The notes under the pieces: generated by a model
Databases searched by the model: none
Told to the model about the DNA's origin: nothing
Seen by the model: only the letters and a program-made list of their open reading frames with translations
Program-made: the position numbers and the translations under genes
Assembly (NCBI GenBank): GCA_910575445.1
Contig: CAJTFW010000004.1
Coordinates: forward strand, 1-64,000
Direction of reading: 5' to 3'
DNA length: 64,000 nucleotides
Source of the DNA: Lachnospiraceae bacterium
GTDB taxonomy: Bacteria > Bacillota > Clostridia > Lachnospirales > Lachnospiraceae
Shown here: in pieces, positions 33,922 to 41,114 of the stretch
How the letters are laid out: each line of letters starts with the position of its first letter
Numbering within the stretch: position 1 is the stretch's first letter

Positions 33922-34402
33922 TCTCTTGCGGGGCATCATAAAATGTCTCGTTGCTCTTTTTATATCTCCTTATAAGCACCCATCCATAATTCTTATCAAA
34001 GTCAATAATAATTTGTTGGCTTTGTTCCATCCCAAATCCCAACATATTTCTTGTACATCTTTTAGCATCTTCCTTCTTGCAGATTCCCCAGTCATGCTCT
34101 AACTCTTTATCTCTCATTTCCAATAAATCAAGTCCAAAATGTTGATATACTTTCATCGAGAAGCTCATACTTTTATCTTCGCTATTTTCTGCCGATTTTT
34201 CATCGTGTAATCCATCCAGTTCTCTTTCAATCTGTCGCACAATTTCATCATCCAGAGTTGCTAACAAATCATTGGCCTTTTCAAATTCACAGTTGCTAAT
34301 AAGCTGAACTACTTCCTTTTCTACTTGGGTTCTGTGGTCTAACTCCTGCTGCAGCTCTTTTAATAGTTCTGCTCTTTTATCTGCCTTGTTCATTGTGCCC
34401 AC
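33878..34402 (-). CDS. Hypothetical coiled-coil protein
   Basis: ~174 residues. N-terminal half is coiled coil (KADKRAELLKELQQELDHR; ANDLLATLDDEIVRQIERELDG), C-terminal half a compact domain with SFSMKVYQHFGLDLLEMRDKE and NYGWVLIRRYKKS. GTG 34402 is preferred because AAAGGAGG lies 7 bases upstream; ATG 34393 is possible. A decayed piece of its 5' part is found at 31931. Confidence 0.6.
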   Translation of the reverse strand: MGTMNKADKRAELLKELQQELDHRTQVEKEVVQLISNCEFEKANDLLATLDDEIVRQIERELDGLHDEKSAENSEDKSMSFSMKVYQHFGLDLLEMRDKELEHDWGICKKEDAKRCTRNMLGFGMEQSQQIIIDFDKNYGWVLIRRYKKSNETFYDAPQEINSALIPVPKDMGQ

Positions 34403-34536
34403 AATCTTTCCTCCTTTCATTGTTCTTTAAAATTTCTTCCTGCTGCCAAGCTCAAAATATCGACATGTTTTTCCAATGTCATTTACTTAAGCCTTCCCTC
34501 TGTTAAGTTAAGACTTCGCTCCCTCTAAAATCTCTG

Positions 34537-34607
34537 TTGCCATTACCCACCCTTCCTCTTATACTGTATGTACAAGCCACTGACATGGCCGAGTACGAAA
34601 GAAAGGA
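34537..34607 (+). promoter_or_regulatory. Promoter/hairpin cassette 4 (diverged)
   Basis: TTGCCA (34537-34542), 17-bp spacer, TATACT (34560-34565). The leader is GTAC-AA-GCCA-CTGACA-TGGC-CGA-GTAC: the sequence of the inner stem differs from cassettes 1-3, but the pairing and outer GTAC arms are kept. GAAAGAAAGGA follows. Confidence 0.65.
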
Positions 34608-34614
34608 ACTTTAT

Positions 34615-34833
34615 ATGGGAAAACAATATTCTAGTGGCGATACTGGACTTTGTCCTTATGTTGGGCATTCTGGGAGCATCATACTTAACTGGGATGATGA
34701 TACTGTAGTTTCTGTTGAATGTAGTTTTGGAAACCATGAAACCTGCGGATATGCTAACAAATGCGAACTTTATCAACGCAAACCAGTTGGATTTGTTCAA
34801 ACATACCCTTTAAAAGACAAGTCAGTTCAATAA
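34615..34833 (+). CDS. 72-aa Cys-rich protein
   Basis: MGKQYSSGDTGLCPYVGHSG, then VECSFGNHETCGYANKCELY: same CP ... C ... C ... C plan as 33748, so probably a paralogue. ATG 34615 is chosen because it follows the cassette's AAAGAAAGGA. 3' overlap with the next gene is 12 bp. Confidence 0.65.
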   Translation: MGKQYSSGDTGLCPYVGHSGSIILNWDDDTVVSVECSFGNHETCGYANKCELYQRKPVGFVQTYPLKDKSVQ

Positions 34834-35082
34834 TCCACCAAACTTTGCGACCTCTTGAATACTTACACTATTTAGGAGGTCACTACCTTTTTTCTCATAA
34901 TTCTTTTTAATTGAATCCAACACTCGCATGACATCTTGATATGTATAATCCGTTTCCACTTCAATAACAGTAAGAATCTTATTTGTTAAAGTTGCCATTT
35001 TCACTGCTTCTTTATGGCTCATTGGCTCTATCTTGTCCACTTTCCTCTCCTTACCTCCTCCTGAAATCGTGTTTTCGTTCAT
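34822..35082 (-). CDS. Hypothetical helical protein
   Basis: 86 residues; the middle (SHKEAVKMATLTNKILTVIE; YTYQDVMRVLDSIKKNYEKKG) is helical. An internal GGAGGAAAGGA sits near the N-terminus, so a start some residues downstream is possible. Function unknown. Confidence 0.6.
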   Translation of the reverse strand: MNENTISGGGKERKVDKIEPMSHKEAVKMATLTNKILTVIEVETDYTYQDVMRVLDSIKKNYEKKGSDLLNSVSIQEVAKFGGLLN

Positions 35083-35091
35083 GTTACGCTC

Positions 35092-35268
35092 CTACCTCTG
35101 TAATTGAAGCGTCTGCATTGGGGGATTGCGTGCCTGTTCAAAAGCAACATTCTTTGCACCGTTTTCTGCTATTTCTGCAACTCTCACCAGCGTCATAAAA
35201 TATGCCTGATTTTGTGGAGTTAGTCTTTTAAGAATACCTGCTGTTTCTTCAACAGTCGTTTTCATCAT
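35092..35268 (-). CDS. 58-aa protein divergent from the repressor
   Basis: ATG 35268 follows AAAGGAGCG. MMKTTVEETAGILKRLTPQN then helical sequence. It matches in part the tail of XRE-type repressors (LTPQNQAYFMTLVRVAEIAE), as in the C-terminus of the gene at 35428 (LTPETQQYLLLMAKELL). It sits across the operator array from the repressor, so it could be its antagonist (inference). Confidence 0.6.
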   Translation of the reverse strand: MMKTTVEETAGILKRLTPQNQAYFMTLVRVAEIAENGAKNVAFEQARNPPMQTLQLQR

Positions 35269-35291
35269 TTTTATCGCTCCTTTCATTAACT

Positions 35292-35415
35292 TTGTGATAA
35301 CAAAATACCACATACAAAATAATATGTCAAGCATTTCTATTAATTTTGTGATATATTTTGTTTTGAGTATTGATTTTATATATTTTTTGTGATAAAGTTG
35401 TATTACAATATCACA
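35292..35415. promoter_or_regulatory. Operator array with four TGTGATA half-sites
   Basis: Between divergent genes 35268 and 35428 the half-site TGTGATA occurs at about 35293-35299, 35347-35353 and 35388-35394, and inverted (TATCACA) at 35409-35415. The first is part of TTGTGATAACAA and the last two form a widely spaced dyad. The region is over 75% AT and probably holds both promoters. Confidence 0.6.
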
Positions 35416-35427
35416 GGGGAGGTTTTT

Positions 35428-35790
35428 ATGGTTCAACGTTTAAAAGAGGTTAGAAAGGCTTTGGGGCTTAATCAAACCGAATTTGCTAAACATCTTGGCA
35501 TAACACAAACTGCTTATTCAATGATAGAAAGCGGAAACCGTCCATTAGCAGATAAATATGTCAAGGTCATTTGTTCTACTTTTAACGTAAGCGAAGCTTG
35601 GTTTCTGACTGGTGACGGGGAAATGTTTGTGTCATCTCCGTATGAAAAAGAATTTACAGACATCTTCGGACATCTGACGCCGGAAACGCAACAATATCTT
35701 TTACTAATGGCAAAGGAATTACTTAATACTCAGCAAAAGCTATTAAGCCCAAATCCTGAAAGACCTACCCCACACAATTCTGAAAAATGA
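35428..35790 (+). CDS. XRE-family repressor
   Basis: 120 residues. N-terminal HTH (RLKEVRKALGLNQTEFAKHLGITQTAYSMIESGNRPL), then SEAWFLTGDGEMF, a common phage-repressor linker, and a helical C-terminus for dimerisation. No peptidase domain. Paralogue of the gene at 37924. GGGGAGG precedes ATG 35428. Probably binds the TGTGATA array. Confidence 0.83.
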   Translation: MVQRLKEVRKALGLNQTEFAKHLGITQTAYSMIESGNRPLADKYVKVICSTFNVSEAWFLTGDGEMFVSSPYEKEFTDIFGHLTPETQQYLLLMAKELLNTQQKLLSPNPERPTPHNSEK

Positions 35791-35820
35791 TGCAGGTACG
35801 GGATGTACCTGCATTTTTTT
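35790..35820 (+). terminator. Intrinsic terminator of the repressor
   Basis: ATGCAGGTAC / GTACCTGCAT stem (35790-35799, 35805-35814) followed by eight or more T. The first stem base is the last base of the TGA stop. Confidence 0.85.
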
Positions 35821-35824
35821 TAAA

Positions 35825-35912
35825 TATCCGCTTTTCAAGGCAAAATCCCCCCTTTTCACGAAATAATCTCCCTATGGGCACCACGCCAAACAGTGAATTT
35901 AAACAATATTTC
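35825..35912. repeat. Intergenic repeat, copy 1 (partner 37727-37812)
   Basis: The two regions share TTTTCAAG-CAAAA, a CCCC/TTTT stretch, ATC, and near-identical ACCACGCCAAACAGTGAATT / ATCACACCAAACAGTGAATT ends, overall about 70% identical. Both lie between a terminator and the next regulated gene. The rest of 35913-36213 holds only the promoter of the next gene (TATACT at 36157-36162) and no gene. Confidence 0.55.
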
Positions 35913-36213
35913 TGTAAATGGATATTTCCGAATTTGGAAAATGCAAAATTCTGCCATGACAGATTTTCCTTAACTTAACGGCTCACACATCTAACTAAAT
36001 GACATTGGTCCATCCTCCCTTTCCTTTTGCCTATTCATAGGCTCTTATTCACTAAATGCACCTTCCAAAAAGAAGACAAATAATTACTCTTTTTGAGAAA
36101 AGCATTATTATTGTATGTTTATCTTAATTCTGTTTTTCTTTTCTTCCTTTATGTGGTATACTTTTTATGTAAGCTTCTGCTAAAATCAACTACAAAAGAA
36201 AGGGGAACGTTCA

Positions 36214-37101
36214 ATGATTATTCTTTTAATTTTGATTCTTGCTTTTATTGGAATCATTGTATATAACAGCTCTAAGAATCACTATAGTAAAAGCAATCAT
36301 GTGGATACTATAACTTTAAACCCAAAACCTACCGTAAAAAAATCAACTTCTGACTCAATAACAGTTTCTGTATCATCGTCCATTAAACAAACAGAGCCAG
36401 ACTATCCGCCCTTTATTTTACCCAATATGTCGAACCGAGTCATAATGCATAAATATAAAGTAAAGGGCTTAAATCCTCGTACCAAAAGGATGAAAACTTG
36501 CATTGTTATTGCAAAAGAAGGAGCTCCTGAGCATGAATTTGCTTTAAAATCAGAGTTAAAAGAACCCTTTACCATAACTCTTGAAGATACACTTCCTAGC
36601 GAAGCACAATTAAAGTTTGCAAAAAATATTAATATTCCTATTCCGTCTGGAGCTACCAATACTGATATATCATGTCTTCTCAGCAGACAGCTTGACCAAT
36701 TTTATGATGATTACATTTCTAATGGTTTATTAGAATATGCAGCTGAACATTCCATATATTTATCTTCATATGATAGTTCTCTTGGCGGTGCTAGGCGTAT
36801 TTTTAACGTATTTCAAGAGCATAACTCACTTGACCTTTTTATTTTTTTCTCATATCTTATCCATTGCTTAAACTACAATATTCAAATAGAAAATCTTAAT
36901 GATTCTGAATACAAAGATATATTTTATTCTCTTGGAACTCTTTGCAATCAAAATACTGAATTTATAAAAACAATAAACTCTTTCTCAGATGACAATTTCA
37001 ATCATTTATTAAAAAAGAAACATATTGATGGTAGAAATAAAAGGAACCTACAATTATCTAATTTTATAAACAACTATCTGAAGCAAAACATTCCTCGATA
37101 A
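36214..37101 (+). CDS. Membrane-anchored protein with HIRAN/SAP-like features, function unknown
   Basis: 295 residues. A membrane helix (residues 2-17, MIILLILILAFIGIIVYNSS) is followed by a Ser/Thr-rich linker, a beta domain (HKYKVKGLNPRTKRMKTCIV), the motif PSEAQLKFAKNINIPIPSGA (seen in many phage and plasmid proteins as a small helical nucleic-acid-linked motif) and a helical C-terminus. The leader ends in ACAAAAGAAAGGGG like the promoter cassettes. I cannot name a function. Confidence 0.6.
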   Translation: MIILLILILAFIGIIVYNSSKNHYSKSNHVDTITLNPKPTVKKSTSDSITVSVSSSIKQTEPDYPPFILPNMSNRVIMHKYKVKGLNPRTKRMKTCIVIAKEGAPEHEFALKSELKEPFTITLEDTLPSEAQLKFAKNINIPIPSGATNTDISCLLSRQLDQFYDDYISNGLLEYAAEHSIYLSSYDSSLGGARRIFNVFQEHNSLDLFIFFSYLIHCLNYNIQIENLNDSEYKDIFYSLGTLCNQNTEFIKTINSFSDDNFNHLLKKKHIDGRNKRNLQLSNFINNYLKQNIPR

Positions 37102-37181
37102 CATTTAAAAGGACTTATTAGACATATAAGAGAAGTTACTTAGTCCAAATAAATAGTATTCATTGCGTATATTAACAATCG

Positions 37182-37210
37182 ATGCAGGTACGTTCCCGTA
37201 TCTGCATTTT
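37182..37210 (+). terminator. Intrinsic terminator
   Basis: ATGCAGGTACG (37182-37192) with CGTATCTGCAT (37197-37207), loop TTCC, then a T run. It is closely related to the terminator at 35790, suggesting that repressor-terminator units were copied. Confidence 0.75.
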
Positions 37211-37243
37211 TTCTATATTTTTTGAATCCTCTCTTAACAATAC

Positions 37244-37261
37244 GTATTACACGTGTTATAC
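37244..37261. promoter_or_regulatory. Operator dyad upstream of the orphan hicB
   Basis: GTATTACACGTGTTATAC is an 18-bp dyad with one mismatched pair, overlapping a -10-like TATACT. Related TAACA(N)TGTTA-type dyads precede the genes at 37924 and 40095, so it is probably a HicB-family operator. Confidence 0.55.
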
Positions 37262-37284
37262 TGTTTTTGTAAGGAGGTTTTTGT

Positions 37285-37662
37285 ATGTTATTTGTATATC
37301 CTGCTATCTTCCACAAAGAAAATGAATCTTACTGGGTGGAATTTCCCGATCTGAAAGGATGCAATACCTACGGTTCTACCATTCCAGAAGCTATGGAAAT
37401 GGCACAAGAATCTCTTACCGGATATCTTTTGTCATTGTTAGAACATGGAGATAATATCGCTTCTCCCTCCGATATTTCTGCCATTCACGCTGCTGACGGA
37501 TTTTCCTCCCTTGTATCATGCGACATTAACCAGTATAAGGACACGAAAGCAGTAAAAAAGACTTTAACCATACCATCATGGCTGAATGACCGTGCCATTT
37601 CTATGGGGATAAACTTTTCACAGGTATTACAAGAAGCGCTTCTCTCCAAAATACAAGCATAA
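37285..37662 (+). CDS. Orphan HicB-family antitoxin
   Basis: 125 residues: N-terminal HicB fold (VYPAIFHKENESYWVEFPDLKGCNTYGSTIPEAMEMAQE) and C-terminal ribbon-helix-helix (KTLTIPSWLNDRAISMGINFSQVLQEAL). It closely parallels the HicB at 40335. No hicA lies next to it, so it may act as a solitary regulator or cross-antitoxin. AAGGAGG before ATG. Confidence 0.82.
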   Translation: MLFVYPAIFHKENESYWVEFPDLKGCNTYGSTIPEAMEMAQESLTGYLLSLLEHGDNIASPSDISAIHAADGFSSLVSCDINQYKDTKAVKKTLTIPSWLNDRAISMGINFSQVLQEALLSKIQA

Positions 37663-37726
37663 ACTTTAACCATTAGCCCCGATTTCACATGGAATCGGGG
37701 CTGCTCCTTATTTGCTTTCAAAAAAT

Positions 37727-37812
37727 CTGTTTTTCAAGCCAAAACGCCCTTTTTACAGAAAATCATCCTTCTACTAGAATCACACCAAACAGTGAATTTG
37801 AAAAATTTAACT
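37727..37812. repeat. Intergenic repeat, copy 2 (partner 35825-35912)
   Basis: Shares the CACCAAACAGTGAATTTGAA end and the TTTTTCAAGCCAAAA start with copy 1. It lies just after orphan hicB and before the promoter of the next XRE gene. Confidence 0.55.
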
Positions 37813-37883
37813 CATTGTATTATTATAATAATTCAAAGAGTTATTTTTGTCAATGTTAAAATCACAAAAATATTGCAAAGAGT

Positions 37884-37899
37884 TATAACATGTGTTATA
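37884..37899. promoter_or_regulatory. Operator dyad upstream of the XRE gene
   Basis: TATAACATGTGTTATA has 7-bp inverted arms (TATAACA / TGTTATA). It lies 25 bases before the GTG start at 37924, where it would overlap the promoter. Confidence 0.55.
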
Positions 37900-37923
37900 T
37901 TTCTATGTAAAGGAGGTGAAAAA

Positions 37924-38313
37924 GTGAATAGACGCATTAAAGAATTGCGAAAATCTTTAAATATGAATCAAACAGATTTTGGCACTAAAATCGGTGTTAA
38001 ACAAACTACTATTGCTGGATATGAAAGTGGAATAAGAACCCCAACGGATGCAGTAATTCTTTCCATATGTAGAGAGTTTAACATCAACGAAACCTGGCTC
38101 CGAACTGGCAAAGGCGAGAGGAATCTATCTCTTTCAGAAGATGATGAAATTATGAAATATGTTGGACTTTTTCTCAAAGACAAGGAAGATTTTGTAGCCC
38201 AAAAAATAAAACGATTTATTGTTGGCTATGAAAAGCTGGATGCCGAAGATAAAAAGATTATTGAAAACCTTATGCACCAAATTTTTGAAGACGAAAAAAA
38301 AGAGCCGGAATAA
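37924..38313 (+). CDS. XRE-family regulator
   Basis: 129 residues, HTH at residues 3-60 (RIKELRKSLNMNQTDFGTKIGVKQTTIAGYESGIRTPT) and NETWLRTGKGERN as in repressor linkers; helical acidic C-terminus. Paralogue of 35428. GTG 37924 follows AAAGGAGGTG. A GCCGG / CCGGC hairpin overlaps its stop codon. Confidence 0.82.
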   Translation: MNRRIKELRKSLNMNQTDFGTKIGVKQTTIAGYESGIRTPTDAVILSICREFNINETWLRTGKGERNLSLSEDDEIMKYVGLFLKDKEDFVAQKIKRFIVGYEKLDAEDKKIIENLMHQIFEDEKKEPE

Positions 38314-38324
38314 ACCGGCCCCAT

Positions 38325-38423
38325 TCAGGAGACAAAATACAATATAAATATATAGATTTGCTTTAGGATTTTTTCACTATCAATAGTATCCAGGATTTCC
38401 ATAATCATTTTTTTGTACTTCAT
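38325..38423 (-). CDS. 32-aa helical peptide
   Basis: ATG 38423 follows AAAGGAGACC. MKYKKMIMEILDTIDSEKIL then a hydrophobic end (QIYIFILYFVS). Short peptides with the pattern (I/L)-I-x-x-L-x-x-I-x-x-E-K-I-L-x-x-I-Y are common beside phage regulators. Converges on the XRE gene. Function unknown. Confidence 0.5.
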   Translation of the reverse strand: MKYKKMIMEILDTIDSEKILKQIYIFILYFVS

Positions 38424-38549
38424 TTGTTTGGTCTCCTTTCCTCTTTTGTAAATATCCACTTCTATATTTATTCTTACATAACTATAACGATTCAGTGAAA
38501 AAATATGGACGATAATTAAACATTTGTCCCCAAACTGGGACACTTTTTA

Positions 38550-38718
38550 GAAATTCATATCATATAACGAAGGAAAAGAGACTTTTAAACTTTTGACCAT
38601 CTGCTCCAAAGTATCTACATGAGAGCTAATTTGCCCATCAAATCATGTTAATATCCATATCGCCAATTACTTTTTTATATGCTTATTTTGTATAGAATGT
38701 TTTAATAAGCAATGTAAT
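38550..38718 (-). pseudogene. Decayed copy of the XRE gene at 39562
   Basis: 38550-38640 matches the 3' part of 39562-39756 (minus-strand reading of the VPFSSLYLTDF end region) and 38680-38715 matches its upstream part, including TATGCTTATTTTGTA. Central HTH sequence is shortened and the frame is broken. A duplicated and eroded gene; the remainder of 38424-38549 shows nothing else. Confidence 0.6.
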
Positions 38719-38745
38719 GTGGCACACATAAAGGAGGAAATACTC

Positions 38746-39366
38746 ATGTATATAAAAAAACAACTTATTATATTACTAATTGTATCTATATTTATTTTAT
38801 CTGGATGTGGTAGTAAAACTATAGAAACTCAAGAAAATACAATTATTGAAGAAGAATCTTTAGCAAATGCTCCTGCTGAAGATTCTCCACAAGAAACTAC
38901 CAATAGTCTACCAGAAACTACACCTAATGAAGAATCTGAAGATGAAAATGCAAATTCTTCAGAAGCAGAAATAATTCCATCAGAAACAGATGATTCTTCA
39001 GAAGAAAATCAACCAACAGATGAACCTGATATATCGTTTATAGAGAACTACGATAACGAAATTGTAGTATCTTCTACAACACTTTTAGAAAGATTCATAA
39101 ATGGATATAAGATTTCATTAGCTCCTCAATCATGGACAATCGCAGATTTTGATGAAAATGGCGCTATAATGGCTACTACAAGCGTTACAGATAAATCTAC
39201 TAATATATCTCAAACAGCAATCGTAGTTCTTACACCTATAATGGAAGGCGATAAGATGACTGGTGCAACACCACACTTTGTTTCAGTTGGAGATACTGTA
39301 TATGGAGATGATGGTTACTGCGATGAATTCTTTTCTAATCTTGAAGAATTTTTTAATTCTTACTAA
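38746..39366 (+). CDS. Secreted lipoprotein
   Basis: 206 residues with a lipoprotein signal (LIILLIVSIFILSGCGSK; Cys at about residue 22), an acidic Glu/Ser/Thr/Pro-rich spacer (residues 30-105) and a ~100-residue globular domain (LLERFINGYKISLAPQSWTI ... EEFFNSY). ATG 38746 is chosen for AAGGAGG 8 bases upstream. A surface lipoprotein in a prophage right arm suggests a lysogen trait such as superinfection exclusion (inference). Confidence 0.72.
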   Translation: MYIKKQLIILLIVSIFILSGCGSKTIETQENTIIEEESLANAPAEDSPQETTNSLPETTPNEESEDENANSSEAEIIPSETDDSSEENQPTDEPDISFIENYDNEIVVSSTTLLERFINGYKISLAPQSWTIADFDENGAIMATTSVTDKSTNISQTAIVVLTPIMEGDKMTGATPHFVSVGDTVYGDDGYCDEFFSNLEEFFNSY

Positions 39367-39561
39367 ATTACATTTTCTAGCTTTCTAAGAGAAATTTGGA
39401 AAGGGATGTAACAAGAGCGAGAACGTATCTTTTGCTTCAGCATAAGCGTTATAATGACCTGGAACGTTCTGTAAGTGATACAGGATTCCAGCAACAACTA
39501 ATGTCTGAGTATGGAATATAGAACATCTATCAAGACTAATCCGTTTATAAAATAATAGAAT
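39367..39561. other. Gap with a coding relic
   Basis: A plus-strand relic reads RTYLLLQHKRYNDLERSVSD, ends EYGI and stop at about 39520, but lacks a start; source family not recognised. The block CTATCAAGACTAATCCGTTT (39525-39544) recurs with one change near 40766-40785. Confidence 0.4.
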
Positions 39562-39756
39562 TTAGAAATCTGTAAGATACAAAGAGGAAAAAGGCACTTT
39601 TAAGCCTTTGGCAATCCGTTCTAAAGTGTCCATACGAGGACTAATCTGATTGTTTGCAATCCTATTTATAGCACTTTTGGATACTCCAGTACAAATTGCC
39701 ACCTGACGCGCTGTCAAATTATGTTGATACATATAATCACCAAGTAATATTTTCAT
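39562..39756 (-). CDS. Small XRE-family regulator
   Basis: 64 residues (MYQHNLTARQVAICTGVSKSAINRIANNQISPRMDTLERIAKGL, PFSSLYLTDF). A single HTH domain. Start uncertain: ATG 39756 lacks a strong ribosome site; an in-frame start further up (39804) is possible. A decayed copy lies at 38550. Confidence 0.68.
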   Translation of the reverse strand: MKILLGDYMYQHNLTARQVAICTGVSKSAINRIANNQISPRMDTLERIAKGLKVPFSSLYLTDF

Positions 39757-39833
39757 ATGCTTATTTTGTAGGAAATATTCTAGACAAGCAATGTAGGATA
39801 GCACAGATAAAAGAATTTTTTGCTAAAAAGTAT

Positions 39834-39970
39834 GTAAAGCCGACCCTGCACCTATAGGGACCGGCTTTACGGAAGACGCATGGATGATACGTCTACAGCA
39901 TGTATATTGTATCATCCTTGCACAACAAACACAAGCAAACAAGTATTTTTCTGGCTGTTTTTTTATACCC
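39834..39970. repeat. Double-hairpin intergenic element, copy 1
   Basis: GTAAAGCCG (39834-39842) pairs with CGGCTTTAC (39862-39870); next GGATGATAC (39882-39890) pairs with GTATCATCC (39909-39917); a tail TTCTGGCTGTTTTTTTATACCC-like region follows. The same arrangement recurs at 42920-43062. The first hairpin could terminate either strand. Confidence 0.55.
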
Positions 39971-40042
39971 TTTTCTCTTTATAATATTACAACAACATGT
40001 ATTATATCGCTTTTAACAAATATAAAAATGTGTGTTATTCTA

Positions 40043-40071
40043 TTGACAAATACTATAATATGTGTTATTAT
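40043..40071 (+). promoter_or_regulatory. hicAB promoter with operator half-sites
   Basis: TTGACA (40043-40048), 17-bp spacer, TATTAT (40066-40071). ATGTGTTAT-type half-sites occur at about 40031-40038 and 40059-40068, matching the dyads before 37285 and 37924, as expected for HicB autoregulation. Confidence 0.65.
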
Positions 40072-40094
40072 AATATTGTCAGGAGGGAACACAC

Positions 40095-40292
40095 ATGAAA
40101 AGTTATTCATCACGAGACGTTATCAAAATGTTAAAAGCAGATGGATGGTATGAGGTAAATGTAGTTGGAAGCCATCACCAATACAAACACCCAACCAAAA
40201 AGGGGCGCACCACAGTAAAGCATCCTGACAAGGACATTCCCCTTCGGACGCTAAAAAGCATTGAGGCACAGTCAGGGCTAAAGTTTAACTAG
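40095..40292 (+). CDS. hicA: HicA mRNA interferase toxin
   Basis: 65 residues of the double-stranded RNA-binding-like HicA fold: SSRDVIKMLKADGWYEVNVVGSHHQYKHP has the catalytic His (GSHHQ), and KGRTTVKHPDKDIPLRTLKSI is typical. Cleaves mRNA when freed from HicB. AGGAGGG precedes ATG. Followed 42 bp later by hicB. Confidence 0.92.
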   Translation: MKSYSSRDVIKMLKADGWYEVNVVGSHHQYKHPTKKGRTTVKHPDKDIPLRTLKSIEAQSGLKFN

Positions 40293-40334
40293 CCCTGACT
40301 CCCTCCTAACATACACCATTAAGGAGGTTATTTT

Positions 40335-40739
40335 ATGAAAAAAGTAGAACGTTATTTCTATCCCGCTATCTTTGTCTATGAACCTGGTCAAGAAATCGCC
40401 ATTGACTTTCCAGATTTAAACTGTGCAACCAGTGGCACAAATGACAATGATGCGCTTTTATCAGCACGTGAACTTCTTGGTTGCGTTCTCAATGGACTAG
40501 AAGAAGATGGTGAGGACATCCCTGCTCCCACTCCACTGTCTGAAATCAAGACAAAAGAAAATGAGCGAGCAGTCTTAATTGATGTTTATATGCCATCTGT
40601 TCGTTTGGCAAATGTAAATCGCGCAGTCAATAGAACTGTCACTTTACCTGCATGGCTTAATGCTGCTGCCTTGGAACGAAATATCAATTTCTCACAGGTA
40701 TTACAAGAAGCTTTAAAGTCTCAACTCAATCTTGGATAA
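40335..40739 (+). CDS. hicB: HicB antitoxin
   Basis: 134 residues: partially degraded RNase H-like HicB domain (YPAIFVYEPGQEIAIDFPDLNCATSGTNDNDALL) and C-terminal ribbon-helix-helix (RTVTLPAWLNAAALERNINFSQVLQEAL). Neutralises HicA and represses the operon. AAGGAGG before ATG 40335. Confidence 0.92.
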   Translation: MKKVERYFYPAIFVYEPGQEIAIDFPDLNCATSGTNDNDALLSARELLGCVLNGLEEDGEDIPAPTPLSEIKTKENERAVLIDVYMPSVRLANVNRAVNRTVTLPAWLNAAALERNINFSQVLQEALKSQLNLG

Positions 40740-40802
40740 GGGGCATGTTGTCCCTTTTTCCAAACCTATCAAAACTAATCCGTTTATAAAAGAGGGATAT
40801 TT

Positions 40803-41114
40803 ATGTCGACTTTAGAAAAAGTAATGATTTTACTTCAAGAAATGCCAGAGCAATCACTTGAAACCATATATGCTTTTATGTAGTCACTCTTTGCATATGG
40901 AAATCAAAGCGAGCACTCTACAGAAACATCACTTAATACTGTTGAACATGTTATTCCTGAATTAACTTTATCTAAAGATTCCGTAGAAAAAAGACGCAAA
41001 GGATTTCAAGGTCTTATGTCATTTGCTGGAACATTACCTCAAGATTTTGACTGCAAATCACTTAATAAATACAACTCATTTACGATACAACAGGAAATAT
41101 CATGCAAAAGATAA
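40803..41114 (+). pseudogene. Antitoxin-like gene interrupted by TAG
   Basis: ATG 40803 begins STLEKVMILLQEMPEQSLET, like antitoxins paired with PIN/RelE toxins in Clostridia. Codon 27 is TAG (40881-40883). The frame continues to TAA at 41112-41114 with VEKRRKGFQGLMSFAGTLPQ, the usual antitoxin C-terminal pattern. The whole frame is 103 codons. No toxin of the usual partner type follows; instead the GHKL-STAS-PIN operon begins, overlapping its end by 13 bp. Confidence 0.65.

Noticed and set aside
38325-38543. 72-codon version of the small minus-strand gene
   Set aside because: The only ribosome site fits the internal ATG at 38423; the upstream part has no similarity.
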